Positions 16,042 to 23,721 of a DNA stretch of 34,169 nt are shown here, in pieces. How positions within the stretch are numbered: position 1 is the first letter of the stretch; the number at the start of each line of letters is the position of its first letter. The translations under genes and the position numbers were made by a program. Location of the stretch: positions 1 to 34,169 of the forward strand of contig DDCR01000021.1 of assembly GCA_002335115.1 (NCBI GenBank), in the 5' to 3' direction. The notes beneath the pieces were generated by a model. It saw only the letters and a list, made by a program, of their open reading frames with translations, was not told the origin of the DNA and did not search any database. The DNA comes from Oceanospirillaceae bacterium UBA2001. Lineage in GTDB: Bacteria > Pseudomonadota > Gammaproteobacteria > Pseudomonadales > Balneatricaceae.

Positions 16042-16965
16042 ATGTTACGTCTACAACTAAGCCACTATCGAGTGGTGCAGGCGGTTCGGATTCATGGCAC
16101 CGTATCAGCTGCAGCCCAAGCCTTAGGGCTAACCCAACCCGCCTTAAGCCATCAAATCGCAGAGGCTGAGCGGCGCTTAGGTACTAAATTGTTTGCTCGT
16201 GTGGGCAGGCGTTTAAGGCTAACTTCTGCAGGAGATCTGCTGGCCACCAGTGCGGATGCCATTCTTATGGAAGCGGGTTTAGCTGAATCTACCCTTATTG
16301 GAAAGTTTGGTGCAACACCTGGTGAGGTGGTTCGTATTGGTACTTTTGCCTATAACAGCTATCGCTGGCTGCCGTTATTTTTAAAACAACTGCAGCAGCA
16401 ATGGCCTAATTTATATTTTGAGTTCATTACTGATACCACCAAGGTGCCGATACGAAGTGTATTAGATGGCGATGTAGATATTGCCATCAGTGCCGGCAAT
16501 CTGAGTTCCAGCCGAACTAAAGTGTTCTCTCTTTTTAATGATGAACTACTGGCTATAGCTGCCCTAGGCTACTCCGCAGCTCCTCAGAGCTATATGCTTG
16601 CTGCAGACTTTTTGGATGACCCGTTTATCACTTATTCAACCATTTATGAAACGGGATTTGAGGAAGAACTTCTGTGGCGTCCAGCAGGTCGAAGGCCATT
16701 AAATTACTTAAGAGCGGGCAACACAGAAGCTGTTATCGAGATGGTCAAGGCTGGCTTTGGGCGGTCTATTTTAAGCCGCTGGGCTGTGCAACCCTACCTT
16801 GATGAGCATCAGTTAGTGGCATTGCGTGTCACTGAACACGGGATGCCCGTCAAATGGAGTGCTGTGGTGCGTAAAAGTCACCAGCATAGCAAGTTACTAG
16901 AGGCTGTGTGTGAGCAGTTACAAACTTGGTGTCAGCTCAATTTTAGCCATTTGGGGGCTCAGTAA
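16042..16965 (+). CDS. LysR-family transcriptional regulator
   Basis: Typical LysR regulator of 307 residues. The winged HTH occupies about 4-63 (SHYRVVQAVRIHGTVSAAAQ, then LTQPALSHQIAEAERRLGTKLF). The effector-binding domain occupies about 90-300 and includes the VDIAISAG strand and EMVKAGFGRSILSRWAV. It resembles MetR-like members. Divergent placement from the MttB-family operon makes that operon its likely target, with the local inverted repeat at 15988 as operator. No good Shine-Dalgarno precedes ATG 16042, and the start is set by the conserved N-terminus. Confidence 0.9.
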   Translation: MLRLQLSHYRVVQAVRIHGTVSAAAQALGLTQPALSHQIAEAERRLGTKLFARVGRRLRLTSAGDLLATSADAILMEAGLAESTLIGKFGATPGEVVRIGTFAYNSYRWLPLFLKQLQQQWPNLYFEFITDTTKVPIRSVLDGDVDIAISAGNLSSSRTKVFSLFNDELLAIAALGYSAAPQSYMLAADFLDDPFITYSTIYETGFEEELLWRPAGRRPLNYLRAGNTEAVIEMVKAGFGRSILSRWAVQPYLDEHQLVALRVTEHGMPVKWSAVVRKSHQHSKLLEAVCEQLQTWCQLNFSHLGAQ

Positions 16966-17014
16966 TGATAGGCTAGAAAGCCCCTAGGGCAAACTCATTG
17001 CCAACAGCATTCCG

Positions 17015-18340
17015 TTATAGAGTGAGTTGTTTTTCAATACTAGTCGACACAGCCACCTTACCGTCAGCACTGTAACTCTGACTGCGGCTCTCGATGTGGG
17101 GTAACTCATATAAATAGTTAACCATCATACCTGCCGATTGCTTGACCCCATTATCAGACGTGTCTGCCATCCAATTAAGTCGTTCCAGTTTAGCTCCATT
17201 ACTTAGGTGAAAATGGGCCACAGGGTCTCGAGCATGTTTGTCATTGCGCTGTTGTTTTTGTTCAACAAGGTAGTGCGCTGCCAATTTTTGTAGCTGCTCA
17301 GGTGAGCCAGACATTGAGTCCTCCCCCGATAAATCAGACGCCTTAACAGCATCCATACTATCTAACCAACGACAAAAACCAGGGATGGGTGAAAGCGTCG
17401 CAAACTGCTTGAGTTGAGGAAATTCTTGCTGCAGTTTTTTAACCACACTCTTGATTAGAAAGTTACCAAAGCTGATGCCTGAGAGACCTTTTTGCGCATT
17501 AGAGATCGAGTAAAATATGGCTGTATCTGCAAGGCGAATATCTTCTAATGGTGCCAACTCGTCGAGCAGTGCCTGAACATTATTAGCCATGCCTTTGACC
17601 AGTGCAACCTCCACAAATATGAGTGGTTCGTCTGGCATATTAGGATGAAAGAAGGCAAAACAGCGACGGTCTGAATCGAGACGGTTTTTAAGATCAGTCC
17701 AGCTTTGGATCGCATGCACAGCCTCATAGGCAATCAATTTCTCTAACAGCTCTGCACTAGAACTCCAGTTAATCTCTTCCAGTTGCAACAAACCAACATC
17801 AAACCACGCACTTAAAAGACGCTTTAAATCTACCTCTAAGGGTGCTAGGTTAGGGTGCTCAAGACGCAAGCGTAACAGTTCAGAGCGCATATCCACTAAA
17901 AATTTTACGCCTTGAGGAAGCTCGTTGAACTGGGTCAGTAATTTCATTCTAGGGGGTTCGAGGGCGCTACGAAGCTGTGCCTCTAACATGGCCCGTTGAT
18001 CTGAATCTGCACTCAACCAAGATTCAATCACCGCAGTCAGGTGCTCCTCATCAACAGAGTAGTTGTCTGCCATCAAACACAAAAAACGAACTCGCCCCGC
18101 ATCATTTAAATCTAAGAAACGTCGGCCTAGTTCGGCTGCTCGAGAGCGGGCAGCTACCTCGCCACCATTATCTTTAAGGCAGGCATCCATCCAAGTTAAT
18201 AGCACTTTTTCATCTGCGTTATTTAATTCAGGATCAAGTGATAATTTTTCTAGCGCATCAAATTGGGGTTGGGCATCACGCCAAAATGGCACCCAGCGTC
18301 GAATGGTCTTATGGAATAATTGATTCGCCAGTTGCTGCAT
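17015..18340 (-). CDS. Malonyl-CoA decarboxylase
   Basis: Converts malonyl-CoA to acetyl-CoA and CO2, in malonate use or to clear excess malonyl-CoA. The 441-residue protein has the helical N-terminal domain and a GNAT-like catalytic domain. Key family stretches are CFAFFHPNMPDEPLIFVEVAL (the last 20 residues are typical), IFYSISNAQKGLSGI with the active-site serine region, TLSPIPGF and PVAHFHLSNGA with the catalytic histidine at about 378. The frame extends to a TTG at 18367, but ATG 18340 has GAGGAG 10 bases upstream and is chosen. It converges with lysR. No malonyl-CoA synthetase or malonate transporter is adjacent, so it is an isolated gene here. Confidence 0.93.
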   Translation of the reverse strand: MQQLANQLFHKTIRRWVPFWRDAQPQFDALEKLSLDPELNNADEKVLLTWMDACLKDNGGEVAARSRAAELGRRFLDLNDAGRVRFLCLMADNYSVDEEHLTAVIESWLSADSDQRAMLEAQLRSALEPPRMKLLTQFNELPQGVKFLVDMRSELLRLRLEHPNLAPLEVDLKRLLSAWFDVGLLQLEEINWSSSAELLEKLIAYEAVHAIQSWTDLKNRLDSDRRCFAFFHPNMPDEPLIFVEVALVKGMANNVQALLDELAPLEDIRLADTAIFYSISNAQKGLSGISFGNFLIKSVVKKLQQEFPQLKQFATLSPIPGFCRWLDSMDAVKASDLSGEDSMSGSPEQLQKLAAHYLVEQKQQRNDKHARDPVAHFHLSNGAKLERLNWMADTSDNGVKQSAGMMVNYLYELPHIESRSQSYSADGKVAVSTSIEKQLTL

Positions 18341-18783
18341 GTGATCTTTTCTCCTCAAGTGAACCAAGCTTTTATGTTACCGCTATGGCCCAAGTTGGCC
18401 AGTTAATTTATGCCACACTCTACCACCATTAGCAGCTCTCCATATCAAGTCGACCCATGGGTCGCTCTCAATCGTGACCAGCTTAAATCTGATCAACGGA
18501 CATTGGCTATTAAACCTAGGGGCAAACGATTGGGGCAAATTGCCAAGGGGGGGGGTTACTAAGCACAGGTTACAAAGGGTAGGTTTCTATAGATATACAG
18601 ATAAGCAACCAGGTGATGCACATCAGAGGCGCATTCAGGGTACTAAAACCATAAGCATGAGCAGAAAAATAGGTGCATTACTTTGGATCTTTAGCTGGGA
18701 GCGGGCAAAGTTTCTAGCGCAATAGGGAGGTAGTTTAACCTTATTACGCTAGAAATAGGCCCCAAAACTAAGGCACGGGCCTG
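18341..18783. other. Gene-poor stretch with a G9 tract
   Basis: This 443-bp stretch has no recognised gene. A 50-codon plus-strand frame starts at ATG 18410 and runs to TAA at 18560-18562, ending just after nine consecutive G (18547-18555). A second open frame (18474-18725) continues past the tract, so a one-base change in the G run could join the two. No clear Shine-Dalgarno precedes 18410. It could be a decayed or phase-variable small gene, a sequencing error, or non-coding leader DNA. An inverted repeat occupies 18711-18755. Confidence 0.5.
18711..18755. repeat. 14-bp near-perfect inverted repeat with 17-base loop
   Basis: Arms TTTCTAGCGCAATA (18711-18724) and TATTACGCTAGAAA (18742-18755) match at 13 of 14 positions when one is reversed and complemented. 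The repeat lies 29 bases beyond the stop of the leftward small-protein operon. It could act as a 3' RNA stem for that operon. No clear U-tract follows on either strand, so it is not a classical terminator. Confidence 0.6.
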
Positions 18784-18945
18784 CTAGGAAGCTTTGTCTT
18801 TGCCAACGGCGCCAGCATCTCTGTCAGCTTTATCCTGTTGGCGTTTCGGCTCACCGTAGCGAAATTCTATAAAAGTTAACACCAGGCCGATCATCATGAT
18901 AACGAACACAAACATGGCAATGGGGAGTAAATTATCAGAAATCAT
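18784..18945 (-). CDS. Small membrane protein, 53 residues, unknown function
   Basis: Not recognised. A short N-terminus (MISDNLLP) leads into one hydrophobic helix (about 9-25), followed by FIEFRYGEPKRQQDKADRD, a highly charged cytoplasm-like tail ending in KDKAS. The Shine-Dalgarno AAGGAG before ATG 18945 is excellent. It starts 2 bases after the stop of the next small gene, so the two are translationally coupled. The single span plus charged tail is reminiscent of accessory small subunits of transporters, but no partner transporter lies alongside. Coding is supported by the ribosome site, tight spacing and membrane topology, not by homology. Confidence 0.7.
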   Translation of the reverse strand: MISDNLLPIAMFVFVIMMIGLVLTFIEFRYGEPKRQQDKADRDAGAVGKDKAS

Positions 18946-18947
18946 GA

Positions 18948-19127
18948 TTAGTCTCTCCTTGCCAGCAGGCTAGACAATTTGAAGTAAATACCAAACGCTA
19001 GGATGGATGGTACCCATATTGCAGTGAATAATCCTTCTAACTGCTTACCTTCGAACCAGAGCAGTCCAGATACCGCAAAGGACACCGCAACCGCCAGCAT
19101 AATGAAAAAATCTGATAGTTTGAACAT
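18948..19127 (-). CDS. Small membrane protein, 59 residues, unknown function
   Basis: Not recognised. Two hydrophobic helices (about 7-22 and 33-49) are separated by the short loop WFEGKQLEG, and the protein ends in LLARRD, a positive tail that suggests both ends in the cytoplasm. A TAAGGAA Shine-Dalgarno precedes ATG 19127. Its stop is 2 bases upstream of the 53-residue gene, and the Shine-Dalgarno of that gene lies inside its last codons. It is the middle member of a three-gene small-protein operon. Confidence 0.7.
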   Translation of the reverse strand: MFKLSDFFIMLAVAVSFAVSGLLWFEGKQLEGLFTAIWVPSILAFGIYFKLSSLLARRD

Positions 19128-19184
19128 ACTAATTTCCTTACTTTTTGAGTTAACTTTAGTCCAACTAAAGGCCCGGTTTAGCCC

Positions 19185-19448
19185 TCATTCAATCCGGTGA
19201 AATCCAACTGCGGCTAACAATAGTCCAGCAATCGTAACCGCTGCAGGAATGCGTACTCCGACAATACCAAAGACATCAATCATCGATGGTATGAAACTTG
19301 TGAATCCAAGCGGCACCCACACAAAAAATGGAGTTGCAACAACTACACCAACCCAGCCAGCAATCCTCAAAGGAGAAAGGTTTTGCTGCTCGTCATTGGA
19401 TAGTGATGCTTGTCTATCGTCATTTACAGTCACTGTTCTGATTTCCAT
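19185..19448 (-). CDS. Small membrane protein, 87 residues, unknown function
   Basis: Not recognised. A polar N-terminus (about 1-25) is followed by two hydrophobic segments, AGWVGVVVATPFFVWVPLGF (about 30-49) and IPAAVTIAGLLLAAVGF. A TTG at 19463 would add five residues; ATG 19448 is chosen. No strong Shine-Dalgarno is seen, which lowers confidence. It lies 57 bases upstream of the 59-residue gene, reads the same way, and begins beyond the terminator that closes the ABC operon, so the trio probably has its own promoter in 19449-19660. Confidence 0.55.
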   Translation of the reverse strand: MEIRTVTVNDDRQASLSNDEQQNLSPLRIAGWVGVVVATPFFVWVPLGFTSFIPSMIDVFGIVGVRIPAAVTIAGLLLAAVGFHRIE

Positions 19449-19815
19449 TTTATTCTGACACAATCAACTATACACACACAATACTAGTTTTCACTAGGAC
19501 GTACGCTTTTTGCATTTAATGTCTTGAATTAGTTTATCGAGGAGTCATTATACATCAGTAATCAACTCTGGTTGATAACTTTTTTAACTAGATACTGATG
19601 CCTTATGGCATTGCTAGGGGCCGCAACTGAGCCAACAAAGGGGTATTAAAACGTTAGCATAATTAAAAAGCTAGGCCCTCAGGAATTGAGGGCCTAACTT
19701 GTTTTTGCAACACTGTCATAACCAAGGACTCAGAAAGGGATTCACTAAGGCCCCTTTAAAAACCACCTTAGGCGGCTCGCTTTAGTGGTGCACAAATATT
19801 ATGACAAGCTAGATG
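19449..19815. other. Intergenic region between small-protein operon and ABC operon
   Basis: No gene is seen in this 367-bp stretch. It holds the terminator at 19661-19696, a small hairpin ATCAAC-TCTG-GTTGAT followed by AACTTTTTT on the plus strand (about 19561-19585), and AT-rich DNA near 19464-19500 that could contain the leftward promoter of the small-protein genes. The promoter boxes are not clear enough to place. Confidence 0.5.
19661..19696 (-). terminator. Rho-independent terminator of the alcohol dehydrogenase/ABC operon
   Basis: A perfect 10-bp stem TAGGCCCTCA (19672-19681) / TGAGGGCCTA (19687-19696) encloses a 5-base loop. On the minus strand it is followed within two bases by TTTTTAATT, a good U-tract, 120 bases after the last ATPase stop. 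On the plus strand a shorter T run also follows, so it may work both ways. Confidence 0.88.
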
Positions 19816-20895
19816 CTAAGTGGCGAGCCTGCCATCAAGGTATAAAAGAGCATCGTCTTGGCACACATTAATTCCCATTGTTGTGCCCACAGACATCGCC
19901 GTGTGTTTGCGAGTCTTCGCTTTAATGACTACATTGGCGGCTAATTCGAGCGTCACAATACCATCAACCCCTAGGTGCTCAATTTTTTTGATGGTGCCCA
20001 CACCAACGTTTTCTGCCGTCTGATCGACCAAAGAGATATGCTCTGGCCTGATGCCCAGTTGATAGAGTAGGGCATTACTCTCACTCGGTGATGGCTGAGT
20101 CAAGCTCAGAGCATCGGTTGCTAGCGTACCTTGGCGAACGTCAAGGTTAATCATGTTCATCGGTGGTGAACCTATAAAATAGCCTACAAAATCATTTTGT
20201 GGGCGTGAAAATAGCTCCTCAGGGGTGCCTGACTGCTGTAATAAGCCATCTTTCATCACCACTATCTCATCAGCAAAACTCATGGCTTCGCTTTGATCGT
20301 GGGTCACCAAGATCATAGTGACGCCTGTTTGCCGGTTAATTTCCCGCAACTTACGCCGCAGCATAAATTTCATTTGCGGGTCAATCACTGTTAATGGCTC
20401 ATCCAAGAGAATAGCGCTCACATCTTCTCGCACTAAGCCCCGCCCCAAAGAAATCAATTGTTTTTGATCCGCACTGAGCTTGCGTGCAGGCATATCTAGG
20501 GCATAATCCAAATCTAACAGCGTGGCCACTTCTGCTACGCGTTGCCTAATGCGCGACGGCGAAACGCCGCGGCATTCCAGCGGAAAGGCTAAATTCTGCC
20601 TGACTGTTTTAGTCGAATAGATGACTGGAAACTGAAACACCTGAGCAATATTACGCTCAGATGTTGGGATGTTAGTCACATCCTTTCCGTCAAACAATAG
20701 GCGCCCATGTGATGGTGCGACTAGCCCCGATATAATATTGAGCATAGTGGTCTTGCCACAGCCTGAAGGACCCAACAAAGCGTATGTTTTACCATCTTGC
20801 CAAGTCAGATTAACTGGCTTTAAAGCAAAGTCATGCTCACCTTTGGGATCAGCTAAATAGCTGTGCCCAAGGTTTTCCAATACAATTTTAGCCAT
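19816..20895 (-). CDS. Sugar/polyol-type ABC ATPase with degenerate signature (GlpT-like)
   Basis: One of two ATPases of the CUT1-type importer; 359 residues with an ATPase domain (about 1-235) and a C-terminal TOBE-like regulatory domain. Walker A is GPSGCGKTT (42-50), Walker B AILLDEP and the H-loop VTHD with H199; these are intact. The signature is LSADQ (140-144) instead of LSGGQ. It overlaps the preceding ATPase gene by 8 bases. In a heterodimer its Walker motifs would pair with the partner's intact LSGGQ, forming the catalytic site. A paired-ATPase layout is known from the GlpS/GlpT glycerol importer of rhizobia; whether the substrate is the same here is not known. Confidence 0.9.
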   Translation of the reverse strand: MAKIVLENLGHSYLADPKGEHDFALKPVNLTWQDGKTYALLGPSGCGKTTMLNIISGLVAPSHGRLLFDGKDVTNIPTSERNIAQVFQFPVIYSTKTVRQNLAFPLECRGVSPSRIRQRVAEVATLLDLDYALDMPARKLSADQKQLISLGRGLVREDVSAILLDEPLTVIDPQMKFMLRRKLREINRQTGVTMILVTHDQSEAMSFADEIVVMKDGLLQQSGTPEELFSRPQNDFVGYFIGSPPMNMINLDVRQGTLATDALSLTQPSPSESNALLYQLGIRPEHISLVDQTAENVGVGTIKKIEHLGVDGIVTLELAANVVIKAKTRKHTAMSVGTTMGINVCQDDALLYLDGRLAT

Positions 20896-21949
20896 TTTGG
20901 TTGTTCCTGAGTGTTATATTGCCGCCATCTGGTGCAAACAACATGATGTGTTCTGACCGGATTGAAACGCTGATGTCATTGCCCGCTGTAAAAGCTTCAA
21001 TACCATCAACCATCATGATGGCACGACCAAAATCGAAATCGAGGTGAATAATGGTTTGTGATCCACTAAATTCTGACAAGCCTATCTGCGCATTAAAGGC
21101 ACCATCTGGCTCAATTGCATCAGGCCGCAAAGCAATGGTCACTGGGCCATCTGCAGGTAACAGCAAGCCTTCACTGGGGGCCAAATGCCCTTCACTGAAG
21201 TAAAGGCAATTATCACGCACAAAGCCTGAGATAAAGGAGATCGGTGGATCACTGATGACGCTTGCCGTATCTTTGGTAGGTGGGTGTGCAAATAAGTCGG
21301 CAGGTGCGCCACTGGCAATAACCCTGCCGTCATGCATGACGATCATCGTGTTACCTAACTCCATGGCCTCACGAGGCTCTGTGGTTGTGTACAAGATGAC
21401 ACTTTCAACATTATCCGCCACCAGCCGTGGAAACTCCTCACGCAGCTGCTCTCGCAGTTTATAGTCTAGGTTTGCCAGGGGTTCGTCTAGCATCAAGATG
21501 CGCGACTGTTTGACCATGGCGCGGGCCAAAGCCACACGCTGTTGTTGCCCACCGGAAAGTTGTGCTGGCCGACGTTGCAGAAATTCTCCCAGACCCACCG
21601 TGGTTAACATCTGGCCTGCAAGGGCATGTGCCTCAGCTTTGTCCTTCCCTTGGCGACGCAGGGGAAAGGCCACATTATCCAGCACACTTAAGTGCGGGTA
21701 ATTAATAAACTGCTGGTACACAAGAGACATATTGCGGGCCCTGATGGGCCGCTCAGTAATATCCTCTTCATCCAATTTTACAGTGCCAACAGTCAAAGGG
21801 TTGAGCCCCATTAGGGCTCGCAGAAGTTCAGTCTTGCCCGCACCTGTGCGGCCTAAGATGGTATAAATTTTGCCAGCCTCAAAAACAAATGAGACATCGT
21901 CCAAAGTAACTTTGGCATCAGCCGTTGTAAGATGATCAATCTGAAGCAT
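20888..21949 (-). CDS. Sugar/polyol-type ABC ATPase lacking the H-loop histidine (GlpS-like)
   Basis: Second ATPase of the importer, 353 residues, with TOBE-like C-terminus. Walker A reads GRTGAGKT (33-40), the Q-loop VYQQ, the signature LSGGQQQR (131-138) and Walker B LMLDEP are present. Where the H-loop THDQxEAM is expected, the protein has TTEPREAM, so the histidine is replaced by T190. With the partner's LSADQ signature this defines a predicted non-catalytic second ATP site. Start ATG 21949 follows the permease stop by 5 bases. Family assignment is sure; the functional asymmetry is inferred from motifs. Confidence 0.9.
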   Translation of the reverse strand: MLQIDHLTTADAKVTLDDVSFVFEAGKIYTILGRTGAGKTELLRALMGLNPLTVGTVKLDEEDITERPIRARNMSLVYQQFINYPHLSVLDNVAFPLRRQGKDKAEAHALAGQMLTTVGLGEFLQRRPAQLSGGQQQRVALARAMVKQSRILMLDEPLANLDYKLREQLREEFPRLVADNVESVILYTTTEPREAMELGNTMIVMHDGRVIASGAPADLFAHPPTKDTASVISDPPISFISGFVRDNCLYFSEGHLAPSEGLLLPADGPVTIALRPDAIEPDGAFNAQIGLSEFSGSQTIIHLDFDFGRAIMMVDGIEAFTAGNDISVSIRSEHIMLFAPDGGNITLRNNQNG

Positions 21950-21954
21950 AATAA

Positions 21955-22800
21955 TTACCTAATGGCCCCCGACATAGTGCCGCGTGACATGTAACGTTCT
22001 ACAATGACTGCAACACAAGCCAAAGGTGCGACTGAAATTAGGGCAAAGGCCGACAGGGACCACCATGGCGTCACTGAGGAATTGAGGGAAACGATAGACA
22101 CGGGTAAAAGCTGAGTCTCTGTAAACGTCAGGGTAAAGGCAAAGAAAAAGTCGTTCCATCCAAAAATTAAGCAAAACATGCCTGCAACCACTAATCCAGG
22201 TACAGAATTTGGTAAAATCACACGGAAGAAAGCACCAATGGGACTGCAACCATCCGTCATGGCCATTTCATCTAACTCTTTGGGAATGCCCGAAAAAAAA
22301 TCGGTCATAACCCACACTGCTATTGGCAGCAATAGAGCGATATAAACTAAAACCAAACCAAAAATAGTATCCAGCGCACCCAGTTCTTTAAGCATTAGAA
22401 AGAATGGAATTGCCAACACAATAGGTGGCATGATGCGCTGAGAGATAAAGAAAAAAGTAATATCAGAATTCTTTACAAAGCCTAAGCGATACTCAAAACG
22501 GGACAGCCCATAGGCGGCTAGTGTGCCAAGAATTAAACTCACCAAACTGGCAATTAAGGTCACCACTGCAGAATCAATAAATGGGCCAATGATATTGATG
22601 CCCTGAGATCCAGTGGTAAATAGTGACGTCCAGCCCTGAGACGATGGTTCAAAATCGACCCAAGGAATATAGGTTGCGCCACTGGTGATGGCATTAGCAT
22701 CTTTAAAAGAAGTCGTGAGTGCCCAAAGAAATGGAAACACTACAAAAATTGACCAACCAAGTAAAAAAATAGTTTTAAGGGTGTGGTAGACCTTATTCAT
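21955..22800 (-). CDS. Carbohydrate-type ABC permease (MalG-like)
   Basis: Second membrane subunit of the importer, 281 residues. It has an N-terminal helix, the periplasmic loop and several further helices, with the EAA coupling loop ELDEMAMTDGCSPIGAFFRVILP. That loop contacts the ATPases. ATG 22800 is preferred: it lies one base after the stop of the upstream permease gene and 9 bases after GGAAGG. The frame stays open to 22845, but those codons overlap the partner gene. It acts as a heterodimer with the MalF-like subunit. Confidence 0.92.
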   Translation of the reverse strand: MNKVYHTLKTIFLLGWSIFVVFPFLWALTTSFKDANAITSGATYIPWVDFEPSSQGWTSLFTTGSQGINIIGPFIDSAVVTLIASLVSLILGTLAAYGLSRFEYRLGFVKNSDITFFFISQRIMPPIVLAIPFFLMLKELGALDTIFGLVLVYIALLLPIAVWVMTDFFSGIPKELDEMAMTDGCSPIGAFFRVILPNSVPGLVVAGMFCLIFGWNDFFFAFTLTFTETQLLPVSIVSLNSSVTPWWSLSAFALISVAPLACVAVIVERYMSRGTMSGAIR

Positions 22801-22801
22801 T

Positions 22802-23668
22802 TTATTCATCCTTCCCGACCAGCATTCGTAACAACAGTTTCGCAATAATAGTGAGACTGATAATCATGATGACTAGATAAACCAACGACAGCGCCGCAGA
22901 ATAACCGATTTGAAAATCTCGCAATCCACGTATATAAATGTAATAGGACGAGGTCTCAGTTGCCGTCCCTGGCCCACCTGAAGTCAGCACGTAAACCGTA
23001 TCCATAATCTTAGATGCTTCTATCAGTCGGATAATTAAGGCACCAATGGTGATGGGCGCCATCAGAGGGAAAGTAACCTGCCAGAAGGTTCGCCATGTGC
23101 CTGCTCCATCTATGGCGGCTGCAAGATACGGCTCTTTAGGTAGCGATACCAAACCCGCTAATAGGAGCAGGAACATAAAGGGTGTCCATTGCCAAACTTC
23201 CACAATTAGCACACTGATAAATGCCCCAGTTGCGCTCGAGAGCCACGGCACAGGACCCACGCCAAACGCACTTAAAATATCATTTACGGGGCCTAGGCTT
23301 TCATGAAATACAGTACGCCAAATAACTGACATCACCACCGGAGTGGTCATCATTGGAATAAGAAATAATACCCGCATTAAGCGGCCTCCCCGCACCTGTT
23401 TCCAAACAGCTAAGGCCAATGCAAAGCCTAAGGTATATTGCAAAGATACGGAAATGATCGATAGTAGGGATAGGCGCTGAAGGCTTTGCCAGAAGCGCTG
23501 GTCCTCGAACACACGGACGTAGTTACTGCCGCCAATAAAATCGAGTCCTGACTGGAAAACATCCCAGCTTGAAAAACTAACTCGAACTGTGAATAAAAGT
23601 GGGAAAAGAATGATAGCTACCAAAGTTAAAAGTGCGGGTAGCAAAAAGAAGTGTTTTGAAGATAACAT
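22802..23668 (-). CDS. Carbohydrate-type ABC permease (MalF-like)
   Basis: First membrane subunit of the importer, 288 residues. After an N-terminal helix (FFLLPALLTLVAIILFPLLF) it has the CUT1-type periplasmic segment and five further helices, with the EAA-type loop EPYLAAAIDGAGTWRTFWQVTFPL. The frame begins upstream with a TTG at 23701 inside a hairpin; ATG 23668 is chosen because it starts immediately before the first helix. The ribosome site (CGGAAAAA) is weak, consistent with reduced translation relative to the binding protein. Confidence 0.92.
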   Translation of the reverse strand: MLSSKHFFLLPALLTLVAIILFPLLFTVRVSFSSWDVFQSGLDFIGGSNYVRVFEDQRFWQSLQRLSLLSIISVSLQYTLGFALALAVWKQVRGGRLMRVLFLIPMMTTPVVMSVIWRTVFHESLGPVNDILSAFGVGPVPWLSSATGAFISVLIVEVWQWTPFMFLLLLAGLVSLPKEPYLAAAIDGAGTWRTFWQVTFPLMAPITIGALIIRLIEASKIMDTVYVLTSGGPGTATETSSYYIYIRGLRDFQIGYSAALSLVYLVIMIISLTIIAKLLLRMLVGKDE

Positions 23669-23689
23669 TATAGTTTTTCCGAGATTGTT

Positions 23690-23713
23690 GGTGGGCGCCA
23701 AAAGGCGCCCACC
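23690..23713 (-). repeat. Perfect hairpin between binding-protein and permease genes
   Basis: GGTGGGCGCC and GGCGCCCACC form a perfect, GC-rich 10-bp stem with a 4-base loop. It starts 9 bases past the binding-protein stop and no U-tract follows. Such stems commonly protect the upstream mRNA from 3' exonucleases so that binding protein is made in excess over membrane subunits. Partial termination is the alternative. Confidence 0.8.
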
Positions 23714-23721
23714 CTACAGCA

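Noticed and set aside
19561..19587. Plus-strand hairpin ATCAAC-TCTG-GTTGAT with T-run taken as a terminator
   Set aside because: The stem is only 6 bp and no plus-strand gene ends upstream of it; chance or an operator half is as likely.
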